From the NCBI GenBank assembly GCA_945787575.1, contig CALZKB010000024.1:1-62774 (forward strand): a stretch of 62,774 bases of DNA. Direction: 5' to 3'. The DNA comes from Thermoanaerobaculia bacterium (GTDB lineage: Bacteria > Acidobacteriota > Thermoanaerobaculia > Multivoradales > JAHEKO01). Below are positions 20,205-33,361 of the stretch, in pieces. The position numbers and the translations under genes are program-made. Numbering within the stretch: position 1 is the stretch's first letter; the number at the start of each line of letters is the position of its first letter. Below the pieces are notes generated by a model. That model was not told where the DNA came from. It worked only from the letters and a program-made list of their open reading frames with translations, and did not search any database.

Positions 20205-20208
<4 letters not shown>
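19213..20208 (+). CDS. coxB: Cytochrome c oxidase subunit II fused to cytochrome c (caa3 type)
   Basis: 331 residues. Two N-terminal membrane helices, a cupredoxin domain with the CuA ligands (His in VIHSFFVP and the [14 protein letters not shown] motif), and a C-terminal cytochrome c domain with CNTCH near residue 228 and a candidate Met ligand in LMPTYRG. The fused haem c domain makes this a caa3-type oxidase that can take electrons directly from ACIII. Overlaps SCO and coxA by 4 bp each. Confidence 0.95.
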
Positions 20209-22554
<2,346 letters not shown>

Positions 22555-22558
<4 letters not shown>

Positions 22559-22848
22559 GCGATCACGAGCAGGTCACGGGAGTCGGTGCTTACGTCGTCG
22601 TCTTCCTCGCCCTGATGGTGCTGACCTCCCTCACGGTGGGTGCCGCTTTCGTCGATCTCGGTCCGTTCAACGACGTCGTCGCCCTGGCGATCGCGTTCAC
22701 CAAGGCGACCTTGGTGGTGCTCATCTTCATGCACGTTCGCCACGCCAGCCGCCTGACCAAGATCACGGTTGTGGCCGGCTTCCTCTGGCTCCTGATTCTC
22801 TTCGGAATCACCCTCACCGACTATTTCAGCCGAGGCTTCCTCGGGTAG
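22555..22848 (+). CDS. coxD: Cytochrome c oxidase subunit IV (small prokaryotic type)
   Basis: 97 residues with three hydrophobic helices. FTKATLVVLIFMHVR is the signature of the prokaryotic COX4-like family. Last gene of the operon that begins at actA. A hairpin CCGAGG-CTT-CCTCGG spans 22830-22844 at the end of the gene without a following T-run, so it is not a clear terminator. Confidence 0.9.
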
Positions 22849-22954
22849 CCGGGTCAGGTTTCGGCTTCGGGCTCGGTGTCTTCACCTGCACCCTATGCCT
22901 CCACTGGAGCGGGCTCGGCGACTCCCGCAGCACGTCTCGGGCGAGAGGCGGGAC

Positions 22955-23368
22955 TCACCCGGCGACAAAGTCGACGAGCTCGGCGAGCTCGGCCTTCCAA
23001 CCGCCGATGTTGGACTGGCGGTCCTGCTCGCGCACGAAGCCCGACTCACGCAGATCGAGGATCGTTCCGCCGCCGGCGCGCGGCGTGAGAGTGAACTCCA
23101 CCAACGTCGAGGGTCCGTCGTCGAGGGGGGTCTCGGCATCGCGTGCCCAGCGCCACGCGACATGGCGTGGGGGGTCGAACGCCTCCACCCGCACGGCGTA
23201 GGTGCCGTGGTTGTCCCAGACGAAGTCGCCCTCGGCACCCGGGGCGAGGTCGAAGGCGCCGGCATCGGGGAACCAGCTCGCGAGCTCCCGGCCGTCGGTC
23301 ACCGCCTTCCACACCCGCTCGGGCTCGGCGTCAAACTCCACTCGTCTTTCGATCGCATCAATCGTCAT
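22955..23368 (-). CDS. SRPBCC/AHSA1-domain protein
   Basis: 137 residues from the ATG at 23368, whose first codons overlap the end of the ArsR gene by 11 bp. The AHSA1-like pattern is visible: IERRVEFDAEPERVWKAVTD, GRELASWF, a central GDFVWDNHGTY, and a C-terminal amphipathic helix (GGWKAELAEL). These are small helix-grip hydrophobic-ligand-binding proteins commonly paired with an ArsR regulator. Ligand unknown. Probably co-transcribed with, and controlled by, the upstream ArsR gene. Confidence 0.85.
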   Translation of the reverse strand: MTIDAIERRVEFDAEPERVWKAVTDGRELASWFPDAGAFDLAPGAEGDFVWDNHGTYAVRVEAFDPPRHVAWRWARDAETPLDDGPSTLVEFTLTPRAGGGTILDLRESGFVREQDRQSNIGGWKAELAELVDFVAG

Positions 23369-23672
23369 CTTCTGCCTCCAGATGGCGCCGAAGCCGTTCG
23401 AGACGACGATCCCAGGCCGCCGCATAGGGCGCCAGCCATCGGTCGACCGCTTTCAGCGGCTCGGCATTGAGACGGTGGAGCTTCTCGCGCCCCCGCCATT
23501 CGACTTCGACCAACCCCGCCGCCTCGAGGACGCCGAGGTGCTTGGTCACGGCTTGCCGGCTCATCGCCAACGGCGCGGCCAATTCGCTCAAGGTGAGCGC
23601 CTTGGCTTCCCGCAGACGCTTCAGCAGCTCGCGCCTCGTCGGTTCGGCCAAGGCCTGGAACACCAGCTCCAT
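23358..23672 (-). CDS. ArsR-family winged-helix repressor
   Basis: 104 residues. Family pattern: ALAEPTRRELLKRL, LTLSELAAPLAMSRQAVTKHLGVLEAAGL (recognition helix) and a basic wing VEWRGREKLHRL. No CxC metal motif, so not a metal sensor; this is the subtype paired with SRPBCC proteins. The ATG at 23672 is chosen over longer in-frame starts because it begins at the conserved N-terminus and lies 6 nt after a perfect -10 element. It has no Shine-Dalgarno, consistent with a leaderless mRNA. Confidence 0.9.
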   Translation of the reverse strand: MELVFQALAEPTRRELLKRLREAKALTLSELAAPLAMSRQAVTKHLGVLEAAGLVEVEWRGREKLHRLNAEPLKAVDRWLAPYAAAWDRRLERLRRHLEAEDDD

Positions 23673-23678
23673 GGGCGA

Positions 23679-23708
23679 ATTATATGCAACCTTAAAGTTG
23701 CATGTCAA
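23679..23708 (-). promoter_or_regulatory. Perfect consensus promoter containing the ArsR operator
   Basis: On the minus strand: TTGACA (23708-23703), an 18-bp spacer and TATAAT (23684-23679), both 6/6 to sigma70 consensus. The spacer is a palindrome: plus-strand ATGCAAC (23684-23690), six bases, GTTGCAT (23697-23703). Repressor binding there would block RNA polymerase directly. The expected start is the A of the ATG at 23672. Autoregulation by the adjacent ArsR protein is inferred. Confidence 0.75.
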
Positions 23709-23733
23709 GGAATCAAGGCCGACTTCCAACCCA

Positions 23734-23757
23734 GTCGGCGGAGGGGTTCCGCCGGAC
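23734..23757 (-). terminator. Possible hairpin terminator after the sulfotransferase gene
   Basis: Plus-strand GTCGGCGGA (23734-23742), loop GGGGT, TCCGCCGGAC (23748-23757): a GC-rich stem with one bulge, placed between the sulfotransferase stop and the ArsR promoter. No clear U-run follows, so termination is uncertain. Confidence 0.3.
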
Positions 23758-23820
23758 GCCCGGTGGCTGCCTTGAGCTACGGCAAGCGTGTCGATGGTGG
23801 ATTGGTCGCGGCTCGCGCCG

Positions 23821-24432
23821 TCAGGCGCGGTTGCGGTAGAGATCGGGGTCGACGATCGAGACCATCGCGCGGACATCGAGATCGCGGCCCACGAAATCGG
23901 CCAACATCCGCGCGTGGACCTCGGGGTCCTCGATCACCGAGCTGTAATGGAAATCGAGCACCTGCATGTGCGGGGCGCGCTTCAGATGGTAGTTCGCCTT
24001 CCACAGATCCGCCTCGAAGAACTCCCGCATCGAAGAGTCCTCCGCCCCCGACTCCTCGCCCCGCCGTTCGAGCATCTTCGCCTGCGAAGCCAACACTTCG
24101 GTCAACTCACGGCGCATGAAAACGACCTTGTAGTTGTTGTCCGAGGGAAGGTGGCGCAGCAGGTAGGAGATGATCTTGACGGCCCTTCCCCGCGTAGCCT
24201 TGAGCCACTCCTTGTCGACCTCCTTCGCGAGATCGAGCACCCGGTCGTCCTCGTAGTATCCCTTCGGGTTGTCCTCGTCGGCAGCGCGATTGCCGTCCGT
24301 CACCGTCGAGATCCCACCCGCCTCGAGCATCTTCATCGCCATCGAAGTACCCGAGCGGGGCAGCCCGGAGACCACGATGATCGGATCTCCGTAGATCCTC
24401 CTGCGAAACCAACCTACGACCTTGCTGCGCAA
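23821..24432 (-). CDS. Sulfotransferase-family protein
   Basis: 203 residues from a TTG at 24432, chosen because AAGGAG lies 10 nt upstream and the conserved fold starts about 15 residues later; the reading frame stays open to 24588. The PAPS 5'-phosphosulfate loop is VSGLPRSGTSM near residue 20. Further on are NPKGYYE, a VKIISYLLRHLP helix and YKVVFMRRELTEVLASQ, matching the strand-helix that holds the 3'-phosphate Arg/Ser. PAPS-dependent O-sulfation of a small molecule or glycan is the family role. Divergent from the phosphatase-superfamily operon with 167 bp between. Confidence 0.75.
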   Translation of the reverse strand: MRSKVVGWFRRRIYGDPIIVVSGLPRSGTSMAMKMLEAGGISTVTDGNRAADEDNPKGYYEDDRVLDLAKEVDKEWLKATRGRAVKIISYLLRHLPSDNNYKVVFMRRELTEVLASQAKMLERRGEESGAEDSSMREFFEADLWKANYHLKRAPHMQVLDFHYSSVIEDPEVHARMLADFVGRDLDVRAMVSIVDPDLYRNRA

Positions 24433-24599
24433 CGCTCGGGATCTCCTTGAACTCGGCTCGAACTCGAGATTTGGGGGGAAGCGCGTGGACTCAGGATGCG
24501 TCTTCGAGCCCCGGCGTGCAATAGGATAGTATGCCGCGCAGTCAGGCACTAGCCCCCGATTCTCGAGGGGCCTCCCATCCACGGACAACCCGTCTATTC

Positions 24600-26809
<2,210 letters not shown>

Positions 26810-26813
<4 letters not shown>

Positions 26814-28618
26814 ACATCCGAATCGTTTTCGGTTACTTGCTCGTCGCCGCGCTGCTCACCGTCGGTGGGTGCGGCCGAGCCCATCGCGAGACCGGCAAGC
26901 AGCTGGTCGTCATCGGCATCGACGGGATGGACTGGGACTACGCTCAGCGAATGATCTCGAAGGGTCGGATGCCGGCGTTGGCGCAGCTGCAGCGCGAAGG
27001 CACCGCCGCTCCGCTCGGCACCTCGATCCCACCGCTCTCCCCGATCGCCTGGTCGAACTTCATGACCGGCACCGACTCCGGAACCCACGGCATCTTCGAC
27101 TTCCTCCATCGCGACCGCGAGAGCTACTTCCCGACCTCCTCGCTTTCCAAGTCCGAGCAGGGTGAACCGGGGCCTTGCTTCGGCAGGTACAGGCTGCCGG
27201 CGGACGGCACGTTCGAGATGCTCCGCCGTGGCGACCCGTTCTGGAAACCGCTCGAAGAAGACGGCGTCGAATCGTGGATCCTCCGGATGCCCGTCAACTT
27301 CCCACCTTCGGGTCTCGCTACCCGCGAGCTGTCCGGGATGGGGACGCCGGACCTCACCGGTTCGCTCGGCGAGTTCTCGTTCTTCACCTCGGCGCTTTTC
27401 TACGAGGACGTCGGGAGCGGCGGCAAGGTCTACCCTCTCGATCTCTGGGAGGATCGCGCCGAAGGCACGCTCTATGGGCCCGAGAACATCTACCTGTGTG
27501 AGCGGGCCAAAGCCGAAACCCCCCTCATCGTCTACTTCGACTCCGAGGAGGCGGTCGCCAAGGTGATGATCGGCGACACGGAGACGATCCTCGAGGCTGG
27601 GGAATGGAGCGATTGGGTCACCGTTACCTTCGAGCTCGCTCCGACCCAGTCGCTGACCGCCAAGGTCCGCCTTTATTTGCGCGCGGTGCGCCCCGAAGTC
27701 GAGCTCTACGTCTCCCCGCTCCAGATCGATCCGATGGCTCCGGTCATGCCGATCTCGACCCCCGCCGACTTTGCCGCCGAGCTGGCGAAGACCACGGGTG
27801 GGTTCTACACCCAGGGGATGCCCGAGGACACCAAGGCCGCTACCGAGAGTCTCTTCTCGATCGACGAGTTCCTCGCCCAGGCCCGCATCGCCAGTCACGA
27901 GATCAGCGCGGCGAAGTACGCGGAGGTCGTGCCCGAGCTCTACGAGCGGGCCGACCGGATGGTCGCCAAGGCTCTCGAGAAGCTCCCGGACGCGACCATC
28001 GTCGTGATGTCCGATCACGGTTTCTCGAGCTGGCGGCGATCGATGAACCTCAACAGCTGGCTGCGCGACGAGGGCTACCTGGTGTTGAAGGATCCCTCGC
28101 TCGCCAAGGATCCAGGTCTTTTTCGCAACGTCGATTGGGCGCGTACCCGCGCCTACGGGGTGGGCTTCAATGGTCTCTACGTCAACCAGCGGGGTCGGGA
28201 GAGCAACGGGATCGTCGATCCCGTCGGCGCGGCCGATCTTCTCGACGAGATCGGCGCGAAGCTCCTCGAGACCGTTGATCCGAAGACCGGCGCACCGGCA
28301 GTAACCCGGGTCTACCCCTCGCACCGGGTCTTCTCCGACGGTGGCGCGCTCGAGATCGGCCCCGACATGGTCGTCGGCTACGCCAAGGGGAGCCGCGGGT
28401 CGAACGACGGGGCTCTTGGCGAGATCGAGCCGGAGGTCTTCAGCGACAACACCGGCGCATGGACGGCGGACCACAGCATGGACCACGAGAGCGTGCCCGG
28501 CGTGCTGTTCACCAACAAACCCCTATCCAATCCGGCCCCGACACTCACCGACCTCGCTTTTGCCGTGGTCGCCGAGTTCGGGATCGACGAGTTCCCGGTC
28601 GACACGACCGGCCAGTAG
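26810..28618 (+). CDS. Alkaline-phosphatase-superfamily lipoprotein lacking one metal-site motif (paralogue 2)
   Basis: 602 residues, ATG overlapping the stop of paralogue 1. The signal peptide ends in LTVGGC, a lipobox. The same domain plan is clear: GIDGMD near residue 37, PPLSPIAWSNF near 73, HGIFDF, the beta-rich insert, SDHGFSSW near 400 and ADHSMDH near 554. The segment holding FDGTDRIQHMFW in paralogue 1 (about 45-50 residues) is absent here: the sequence runs from IDEFLAQARI to SAAKYAEVVPELYERAD. One metal site should therefore be altered, and the protein may be catalytically inactive or act as a partner of paralogue 1. Confidence 0.82.
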
Positions 28619-28629
28619 GAGGCCCGCAC

Positions 28630-28833
28630 ATGTTCGGAGGCGACAAGATCAAACTCGACAAGGAGCTGATGGAGAAGGTGAAGAGGATCGCCGACATCGC
28701 CGGCTACTCGTCCGCCACCGAGTTCGTCACCCACGCGCTCGAGAAAGAGCTAGCCAAGATCGAGGGCGAGGGCGAAGCCCTCTCCGAAGCAGAGATCAAG
28801 AAACGCCTGCAAGGGCTCGGCTACATCTCCTAG
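28630..28833 (+). CDS. 67-residue RHH-like protein with C-terminal LGYIS tail
   Basis: Starts 11 bp after paralogue 2. The N-terminal half reads like a ribbon-helix-helix fold: a short beta segment (DKIKLDKELMEKV) followed by two helices separated by GYSSATEF. The C-terminal half ends in AEIKKRLQGLGYIS. A terminal LxxLGY motif also ends many sulfatase/alkaline-phosphatase-superfamily and TPR proteins, suggesting it docks on the same partner as those enzymes. It could be a DNA-binding regulator of the operon or a small structural partner; the sequence does not decide. Confidence 0.7.
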   Translation: MFGGDKIKLDKELMEKVKRIADIAGYSSATEFVTHALEKELAKIEGEGEALSEAEIKKRLQGLGYIS

Positions 28834-28861
28834 CTCTCCCCGTTTCCCCACCGCTCCCCCA

Positions 28862-29680
28862 GTGGAAACCTTCAACGCCCTACTGCGCTCGGCGTTCGAC
28901 GCCCTACTCGGCGTCCTCGCCGGCCTGCCCGAGTGGGTGGCGCTCGCCGTGTTGGCGATGCTGGTCACCCTCTTGATCCTGCCGGTCATCCGATGGACCT
29001 TCAACCACTCTCTGGCAGAGCGATTCAAGCGGGGAATCTACTCCGGCCTGTTCGAGATTCGGCTCTTCAACGACCGGCTGGGTGCGACCTTCCGCGGCCT
29101 CTTCGACGTGTTGCGAAGCACCGTCGCGTACATGGGTGCTTGGCTGCTGCCGCTCGTGGTGATGAGTATCCCGATGCTTCCGATCTTCGCTCATCTCCAC
29201 TTCCACTACGGCTACTCCGGCCTCGAGCCCGGCAGCTCGACCGTCCTCAAAGCGGAGTTCGCCGCCGATCGCGAAGCGGCGAAGCCGGAGGTCTCGATCG
29301 TCGCGCCCGCCGGACTGTCAGTCGACACTCCGGCTCTCTGGATCCCCGCTCAGCGCGAGCTCAGCTGGCGTCTCTCGGCGGTGGAGCCGGGCGACTATGT
29401 CGTCGAGATTGAAATCGACGGTGAGCGCTATGACAAGACGGTCGTCGTTTCGGAGGGGAGCGCCCGTCGCTCGCCGCTGCGCCCCGCTCGGGGCTTCCTC
29501 GACCAGCTCATCTATCCGGCCGAGCCACCCCTGCCGGCGGCCAGCCCGCTCGCCAAGATCACGCTCGACTACCCGGAGAGGTCGAGCTTCCTCTTCGTTC
29601 CAGGCTGGTGCTGGCTCTTGATCGCTCTCTCGATTCCGTTCTTCCTTCTCTTCAAGGGGTGGTTTGGCGTCGAGCTCTGA
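28862..29680 (+). CDS. Membrane protein of unknown function with periplasmic beta domain
   Basis: 272 residues from a GTG. Two N-terminal helices (about residues 20-45 and 85-110) flank a cytoplasmic loop with RFKRGIYSGLFEIRLFNDR. A predicted extracytoplasmic beta-rich region (residues about 120-225) follows and a C-terminal helix at about 245-265. Family not recognised and no catalytic motif. Its position within the phosphatase-superfamily operon, 28 bp after the small RHH-like gene and overlapping the next by 17 bp, suggests a shared envelope process. Confidence 0.7.
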   Translation: METFNALLRSAFDALLGVLAGLPEWVALAVLAMLVTLLILPVIRWTFNHSLAERFKRGIYSGLFEIRLFNDRLGATFRGLFDVLRSTVAYMGAWLLPLVVMSIPMLPIFAHLHFHYGYSGLEPGSSTVLKAEFAADREAAKPEVSIVAPAGLSVDTPALWIPAQRELSWRLSAVEPGDYVVEIEIDGERYDKTVVVSEGSARRSPLRPARGFLDQLIYPAEPPLPAASPLAKITLDYPERSSFLFVPGWCWLLIALSIPFFLLFKGWFGVEL

Positions 29681-30677
29681 CGCTGCGCCGATCCTCGTCG
29701 CGCTGTTCCTGGTGACCCTCCTCTGGGGGGCGGCCTGGGTCGAGGTGCCCACGGCTCTCGGCATCGGCCTGCTCGTCGTCGCCGGTCTCGCGACCGCGCT
29801 CCTGTGCCTTTGGACTCGGCGGCGCGCCGCCGCTGTGGTGGGTGTCGCCTGCGTCGCCGCTATCGCACTTTTCGTCATCGACGTCCTCGTTCTGGAACGC
29901 CGAGCCCTGCTAGTCACCAACCGCACCGACTTCGTCGTCGAGCCGCCTGACACCCTGACTCTGCTCGACTTCAACGTGCTCCACGGCTACTCGGAGTTCC
30001 CCCAGCAGGAAGCGCGCGCCGAGCGCACGATCGCGGCCATCGCCGCCCTCGATCCCGACGTCATCGTCCTGCAGGAAGCGTGGCGCACGCGCCGCCACGG
30101 CGACTTCGTCGAACGGCTGGGAGAGGCCTTGGGCATGAACGGTGCCTTCGCCCGCGCCAACGGGAGCCTCGAGCGGATCGGATTCGAAGAGGGTGAAGCG
30201 ATTCTCAGCCGATATCCGATCGTCCAGGCAACCCGCACCCAGCTCCGGCCCCGGAAGCCGTTCTTCGAACGACGGGTCGCTTTGGCTTGCGTGGTCGACC
30301 TCGGCGGCGGCGAGACCCTCACCGTCGTCGGCACCCACCTCGACCACCGCGACCCGGCTACCGCCGACTCCCAAGCCGCTCATGTCGTCGATTGGATCGA
30401 CCCGTTGCGGGGACCCATCGTCGCCGGCGACCTGAACGCACCGAGTGGCAGCCGCGCGGTCGCTCTGTTCGAGCAGTTGGGCTTCATCGACCTCCTGCCC
30501 GGCGGGATCGATCATGTGCTGTTCCCGGCTTCGTCGCCTTGGCAGGTCGAGCGAGTCGATTGGACGCTGCGACCCGATGACCTCGAGGAGCTGCTCGGCT
30601 TCAAAGCCGAAATCTCCGATCACCCCGGGATCGTCGTCGAGCTCCGCAGGGCTCGACGCCCGGCGGGCGCTCGCTGA
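29664..30677 (+). CDS. Membrane-anchored endonuclease/exonuclease/phosphatase (EEP) family hydrolase
   Basis: 337 residues from a TTG that overlaps the previous gene by 17 bp. Three membrane helices fill the first 80 residues; the EEP domain follows with DFNVLHG (Asn), QEAW (Glu metal ligand), GTHLDHRD (His), GDLNAPSG (Asp and Asn) and the final SDHPGIV (Asp-His). All catalytic positions are present. Membrane-tethered EEP proteins usually act on lipid-linked phosphodiesters or phosphoinositide-like head groups; the substrate is unknown. Last gene of the operon starting at 24600. Confidence 0.85.
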   Translation: MASSSDAAPILVALFLVTLLWGAAWVEVPTALGIGLLVVAGLATALLCLWTRRRAAAVVGVACVAAIALFVIDVLVLERRALLVTNRTDFVVEPPDTLTLLDFNVLHGYSEFPQQEARAERTIAAIAALDPDVIVLQEAWRTRRHGDFVERLGEALGMNGAFARANGSLERIGFEEGEAILSRYPIVQATRTQLRPRKPFFERRVALACVVDLGGGETLTVVGTHLDHRDPATADSQAAHVVDWIDPLRGPIVAGDLNAPSGSRAVALFEQLGFIDLLPGGIDHVLFPASSPWQVERVDWTLRPDDLEELLGFKAEISDHPGIVVELRRARRPAGAR

Positions 30678-30791
30678 GGCCGGTTGCCTTGAGCACGCCG
30701 AAGGACAGCACACGGCGGCCTGCCGTTCCGAGGCGGCGAGCCGCCGCCCGGGTTGAGGCCTTCGCGGCCGTCCGCTACGCTCCCGGAGCCG

Positions 30792-32339
30792 ATGAGCTTC
30801 CAGCCTCCCGATCGGTTCAATATCGCCGACTACTTCCTCGACGACCGCATCGCCCAGGGCGACGGCGAGCGCACGGCGCTGCGTATCGGCGACGCCACTC
30901 ATACCTATGCCGAGGTTCAGGCGGCGGCCAATCGCTTTGCCGGAGCGCTGCAGAAGCTCGACGTGCGACCCGAGGAGCGGGTGATGATCGCCATGGCGGA
31001 CGGGCTGCCGTGGGTGGCCACGTTCTTCGGCATCTTGAAGCTCGGTGCCGTGGTAGTCATGGTCAACCCGAAGCTCAAGGCCGACAATCTGGCGCGGCTC
31101 TTCGATTACGTCGAGCCCGAGCTGGTGGTCGTCGACGCCGAGGAGCTGGCGCAGTTCTCGGCAGCGGCCGAGGGCGCCGCGCGGCCGCCGCGCTTGCTCG
31201 TCCACGGCGGCGGTGACGGTGCCGGCCACGCCCGCCACGAGGAGCTGACGCTGGCCGCCAAGCCGGACTTCGAAAATGCTCCAACCCACCGTGACGACCC
31301 CGCCATCTGGCTCTTTTCCGGCGGCACGACGGGCCTGCCCAAAGGCGTGGTCCAGAGTCACGCCTCGTTCGCCAACACCACCGAGCTCTACGCCAAAGGC
31401 ACGCTCGGATACTCGGAGGACGACGTCACTCTCTCGGTGCCGAAGCTCTTCTTCGGCTACGCCACCGGCTCGAACCTGCTCTTTCCCTTCGCCGTCGGGG
31501 CGACCGTCGTTCTCTTTCCCCAACATCCGACGGCCGAGCTGCTATTCGAGCTCATCGAGCACTTCGAGCCGACCGTCCTCATCAACGTGCCCAAGATGGT
31601 CAACCAGATGGTCAGTCACCCCGACGCCCGAGCTCACGATCTGTCTACGCTGCGTTTTTCCACCTCCGCCGGCGAGGCACTCCCGGTACCGCTCTATCAC
31701 CGCTGGAGAGAGACCTTCGGCGTCGAGCTCCTCGATGGTCTCGGCACGGCCGAGATGTGGCACATCTTCGTTACCAACCGGCCCGGCGACGTCAAGCCGG
31801 GCACTCTCGGCCGCGTCGTCGAGGGGTTCGAGATCGAAGTTCGCGACGACGCCGGAAACCCGGTCGGTGTCGGCGAGCCCGGCAAGATGTGGGTGCGCGG
31901 CAGTTCCAGGGCGATCGGATACTGGCGCAACGCCGGACGCAACCACGAGGCCTTCCAAGGGGAGTGGTTCGTCGGCGGCGATCTGATCTCCCGTGACGCC
32001 GACGGCTACATCAGCTACTGCGGACGCGGCGACGACGTCCTCAAGGTCGGCGGCAAGTGGCTGGCACCACAGGAGGTCGAGAGCTGCCTGATGCGCCATC
32101 CGGCCGTGCGCGAGTGCGCGGTCGTGGGAGTCGAGAGTCGCGATGGTCTGACGAAGCCGGTCGCCTTCGTCTTGGCTCGGAACGACGACGACGATCTCGA
32201 CGAGACCCTCAAGCAGCATGTCCTCGACCACCTCGACGCTTACAAACATCCCCGGCGGGTGATCCTCGTCGAAGACCTCCCGCGAACCCACCTCGGTAAG
32301 ATCGATCGCGGCGCGCTCAAAGAGCTCGCTCGAGAATAG
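30792..32339 (+). CDS. Benzoate-CoA ligase family protein (candidate 2-aminobenzoate-CoA ligase)
   Basis: 515 residues from the ATG at 30792. ANL motifs: LFSGGTTGLPKG (P-loop), FFGYATGSNLLFPF (typical of benzoate-CoA ligases), DGLGTAEMWHIF, the hinge GRGDDVLKVGGKW and the C-terminal catalytic Lys in THLGKIDRG. Overall pattern fits aryl-CoA ligases of the benzoate/2-aminobenzoate/4-hydroxybenzoate type, which convert an aromatic acid, ATP and CoA to the CoA thioester. The 2-aminobenzoate assignment is inferred from the kynureninase and monooxygenase/reductase genes nearby, not from the protein itself. Confidence 0.85.
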   Translation: MSFQPPDRFNIADYFLDDRIAQGDGERTALRIGDATHTYAEVQAAANRFAGALQKLDVRPEERVMIAMADGLPWVATFFGILKLGAVVVMVNPKLKADNLARLFDYVEPELVVVDAEELAQFSAAAEGAARPPRLLVHGGGDGAGHARHEELTLAAKPDFENAPTHRDDPAIWLFSGGTTGLPKGVVQSHASFANTTELYAKGTLGYSEDDVTLSVPKLFFGYATGSNLLFPFAVGATVVLFPQHPTAELLFELIEHFEPTVLINVPKMVNQMVSHPDARAHDLSTLRFSTSAGEALPVPLYHRWRETFGVELLDGLGTAEMWHIFVTNRPGDVKPGTLGRVVEGFEIEVRDDAGNPVGVGEPGKMWVRGSSRAIGYWRNAGRNHEAFQGEWFVGGDLISRDADGYISYCGRGDDVLKVGGKWLAPQEVESCLMRHPAVRECAVVGVESRDGLTKPVAFVLARNDDDDLDETLKQHVLDHLDAYKHPRRVILVEDLPRTHLGKIDRGALKELARE

Positions 32340-32370
32340 AACCGGAAATCTTCCTGTTCACGTACCGGAG

Positions 32371-32901
32371 ATGATGTTGCGCCTCCATCCCGCCCTACTC
32401 GCCGGCCTCGTCCTCGTGACGCTGCCGATGGCCCCGCCCGCCGCCCGAGCTGCGGATTCACCGCTCGACTTCACGGCCACCGCCCTCGACGGATCGGAGT
32501 TCGACCTTGCCACGCTCGCAGGCAAGGTGGTCCTCCTCGATTTTTGGGGTACCTGGTGCGCTCCGTGCGTCCACGCCTTTCCCAAGCTCAACCGACTCCA
32601 CGCCGATTTCGGCGACCGGCTCGAAGTCGTCGGGCTCGCCTTCTACTCGGGCGAGCCGGCCGCTATCGCGGCGTTCGCCGCCGAGCACGAGCTCGACTAC
32701 ACCGTGCTCGCCGGGCACGAGGAGGCGATCGAACGTTTTGCAGTATTCGCTTTCCCGAGCTACGTCTTGATCTCAGCCGACGGCGAAGTGCTCTTCAGCC
32801 AAGCGGGAGAGATGGCGGATCTCTACGAGCGAGTCGCGGCGCATCTCGACGGCGAAGGGGCGTCCGCTCAGAGCGCCGTCGCCGCAAACGCCGACCGATA
32901 G
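32371..32901 (+). CDS. TlpA/ResA-like periplasmic thioredoxin
   Basis: 176 residues. Signal peptide of about 27 residues ending in AARA, then a thioredoxin fold with the active site WCAPC in FWGTWCAPCVHAFPKLN and a cis-Pro in AFPSYVLI. Periplasmic disulfide reductase of the TlpA/AhpC-TSA group. Starts 31 bp after the ligase, and its 3' end overlaps the convergent thioesterase gene by 34 bp. Confidence 0.88.
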   Translation: MMLRLHPALLAGLVLVTLPMAPPAARAADSPLDFTATALDGSEFDLATLAGKVVLLDFWGTWCAPCVHAFPKLNRLHADFGDRLEVVGLAFYSGEPAAIAAFAAEHELDYTVLAGHEEAIERFAVFAFPSYVLISADGEVLFSQAGEMADLYERVAAHLDGEGASAQSAVAANADR

Positions 32902-33308
32902 TCGGCAAGACGCGATCGCAGCCACTCGGGAATCGGGGTCTTCTCGAAGCTGTCGAGATCGATGTTGACGGTGGCGACCCTCCCGACCGCATGCGCAGCA
33001 TCGCCTCCACGGGTGAAGACCGTATAGTTCCAGACCACCGAGGTGGTGCCGATCCGCTCGATCAACACCTCGATCTCGACGAAATCCCCGTAGCGCAGCG
33101 GCACTTTGAAATCGACCTCGAGATGGACCGTCGGATGGCCCAGCTTGTGTTCGTTCATCACCTGTGGGTAGTCGATCCCCACGACGTCGCGGAAGAACTG
33201 CTCCATGGCGACGTGGAAGTAGTGGATGAAACGCGGGTAGTAGACGATCCCCGCCTGGTCGATGTCGCCGAACTGGACCTCGAGGTGGGCGCGGTAGGGG
33301 GCGGTCAT
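32868..33308 (-). CDS. Hotdog-fold acyl-CoA thioesterase (4HBT/YbgC family)
   Basis: 146 residues. FGDIDQAGIVYYPRFIHYF near residue 14 is the 4-hydroxybenzoyl-CoA thioesterase motif with the catalytic Asp in DIDQAG; EVDFKVPLRYGD and ERIGTTSV follow as hotdog-fold strands. It hydrolyses acyl- or aroyl-CoA. Beside the aryl-CoA ligase it could release CoA from stalled aroyl-CoA esters; that role is inferred. Confidence 0.85.
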   Translation of the reverse strand: MTAPYRAHLEVQFGDIDQAGIVYYPRFIHYFHVAMEQFFRDVVGIDYPQVMNEHKLGHPTVHLEVDFKVPLRYGDFVEIEVLIERIGTTSVVWNYTVFTRGGDAAHAVGRVATVNIDLDSFEKTPIPEWLRSRLADYRSAFAATAL

Positions 33309-33361
33309 CCGCCGATTCTACCGGTGCGGCGAAGGAGCGATCTCGGGCGTCCATAGGGTAG

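Noticed and set aside
22830-22844. Hairpin at the end of coxD as a rho-independent terminator
   Set aside because: A 6-bp stem with a 3-nt loop is present but lies inside the coding end and has no T-run.
24531-24599. N-terminal extension of AP paralogue 1 to the ATG at 24531
   Set aside because: That ATG overlaps a TAGTAT -10-like box and would put 23 residues before the signal-like segment; the ATG at 24600 fits better.
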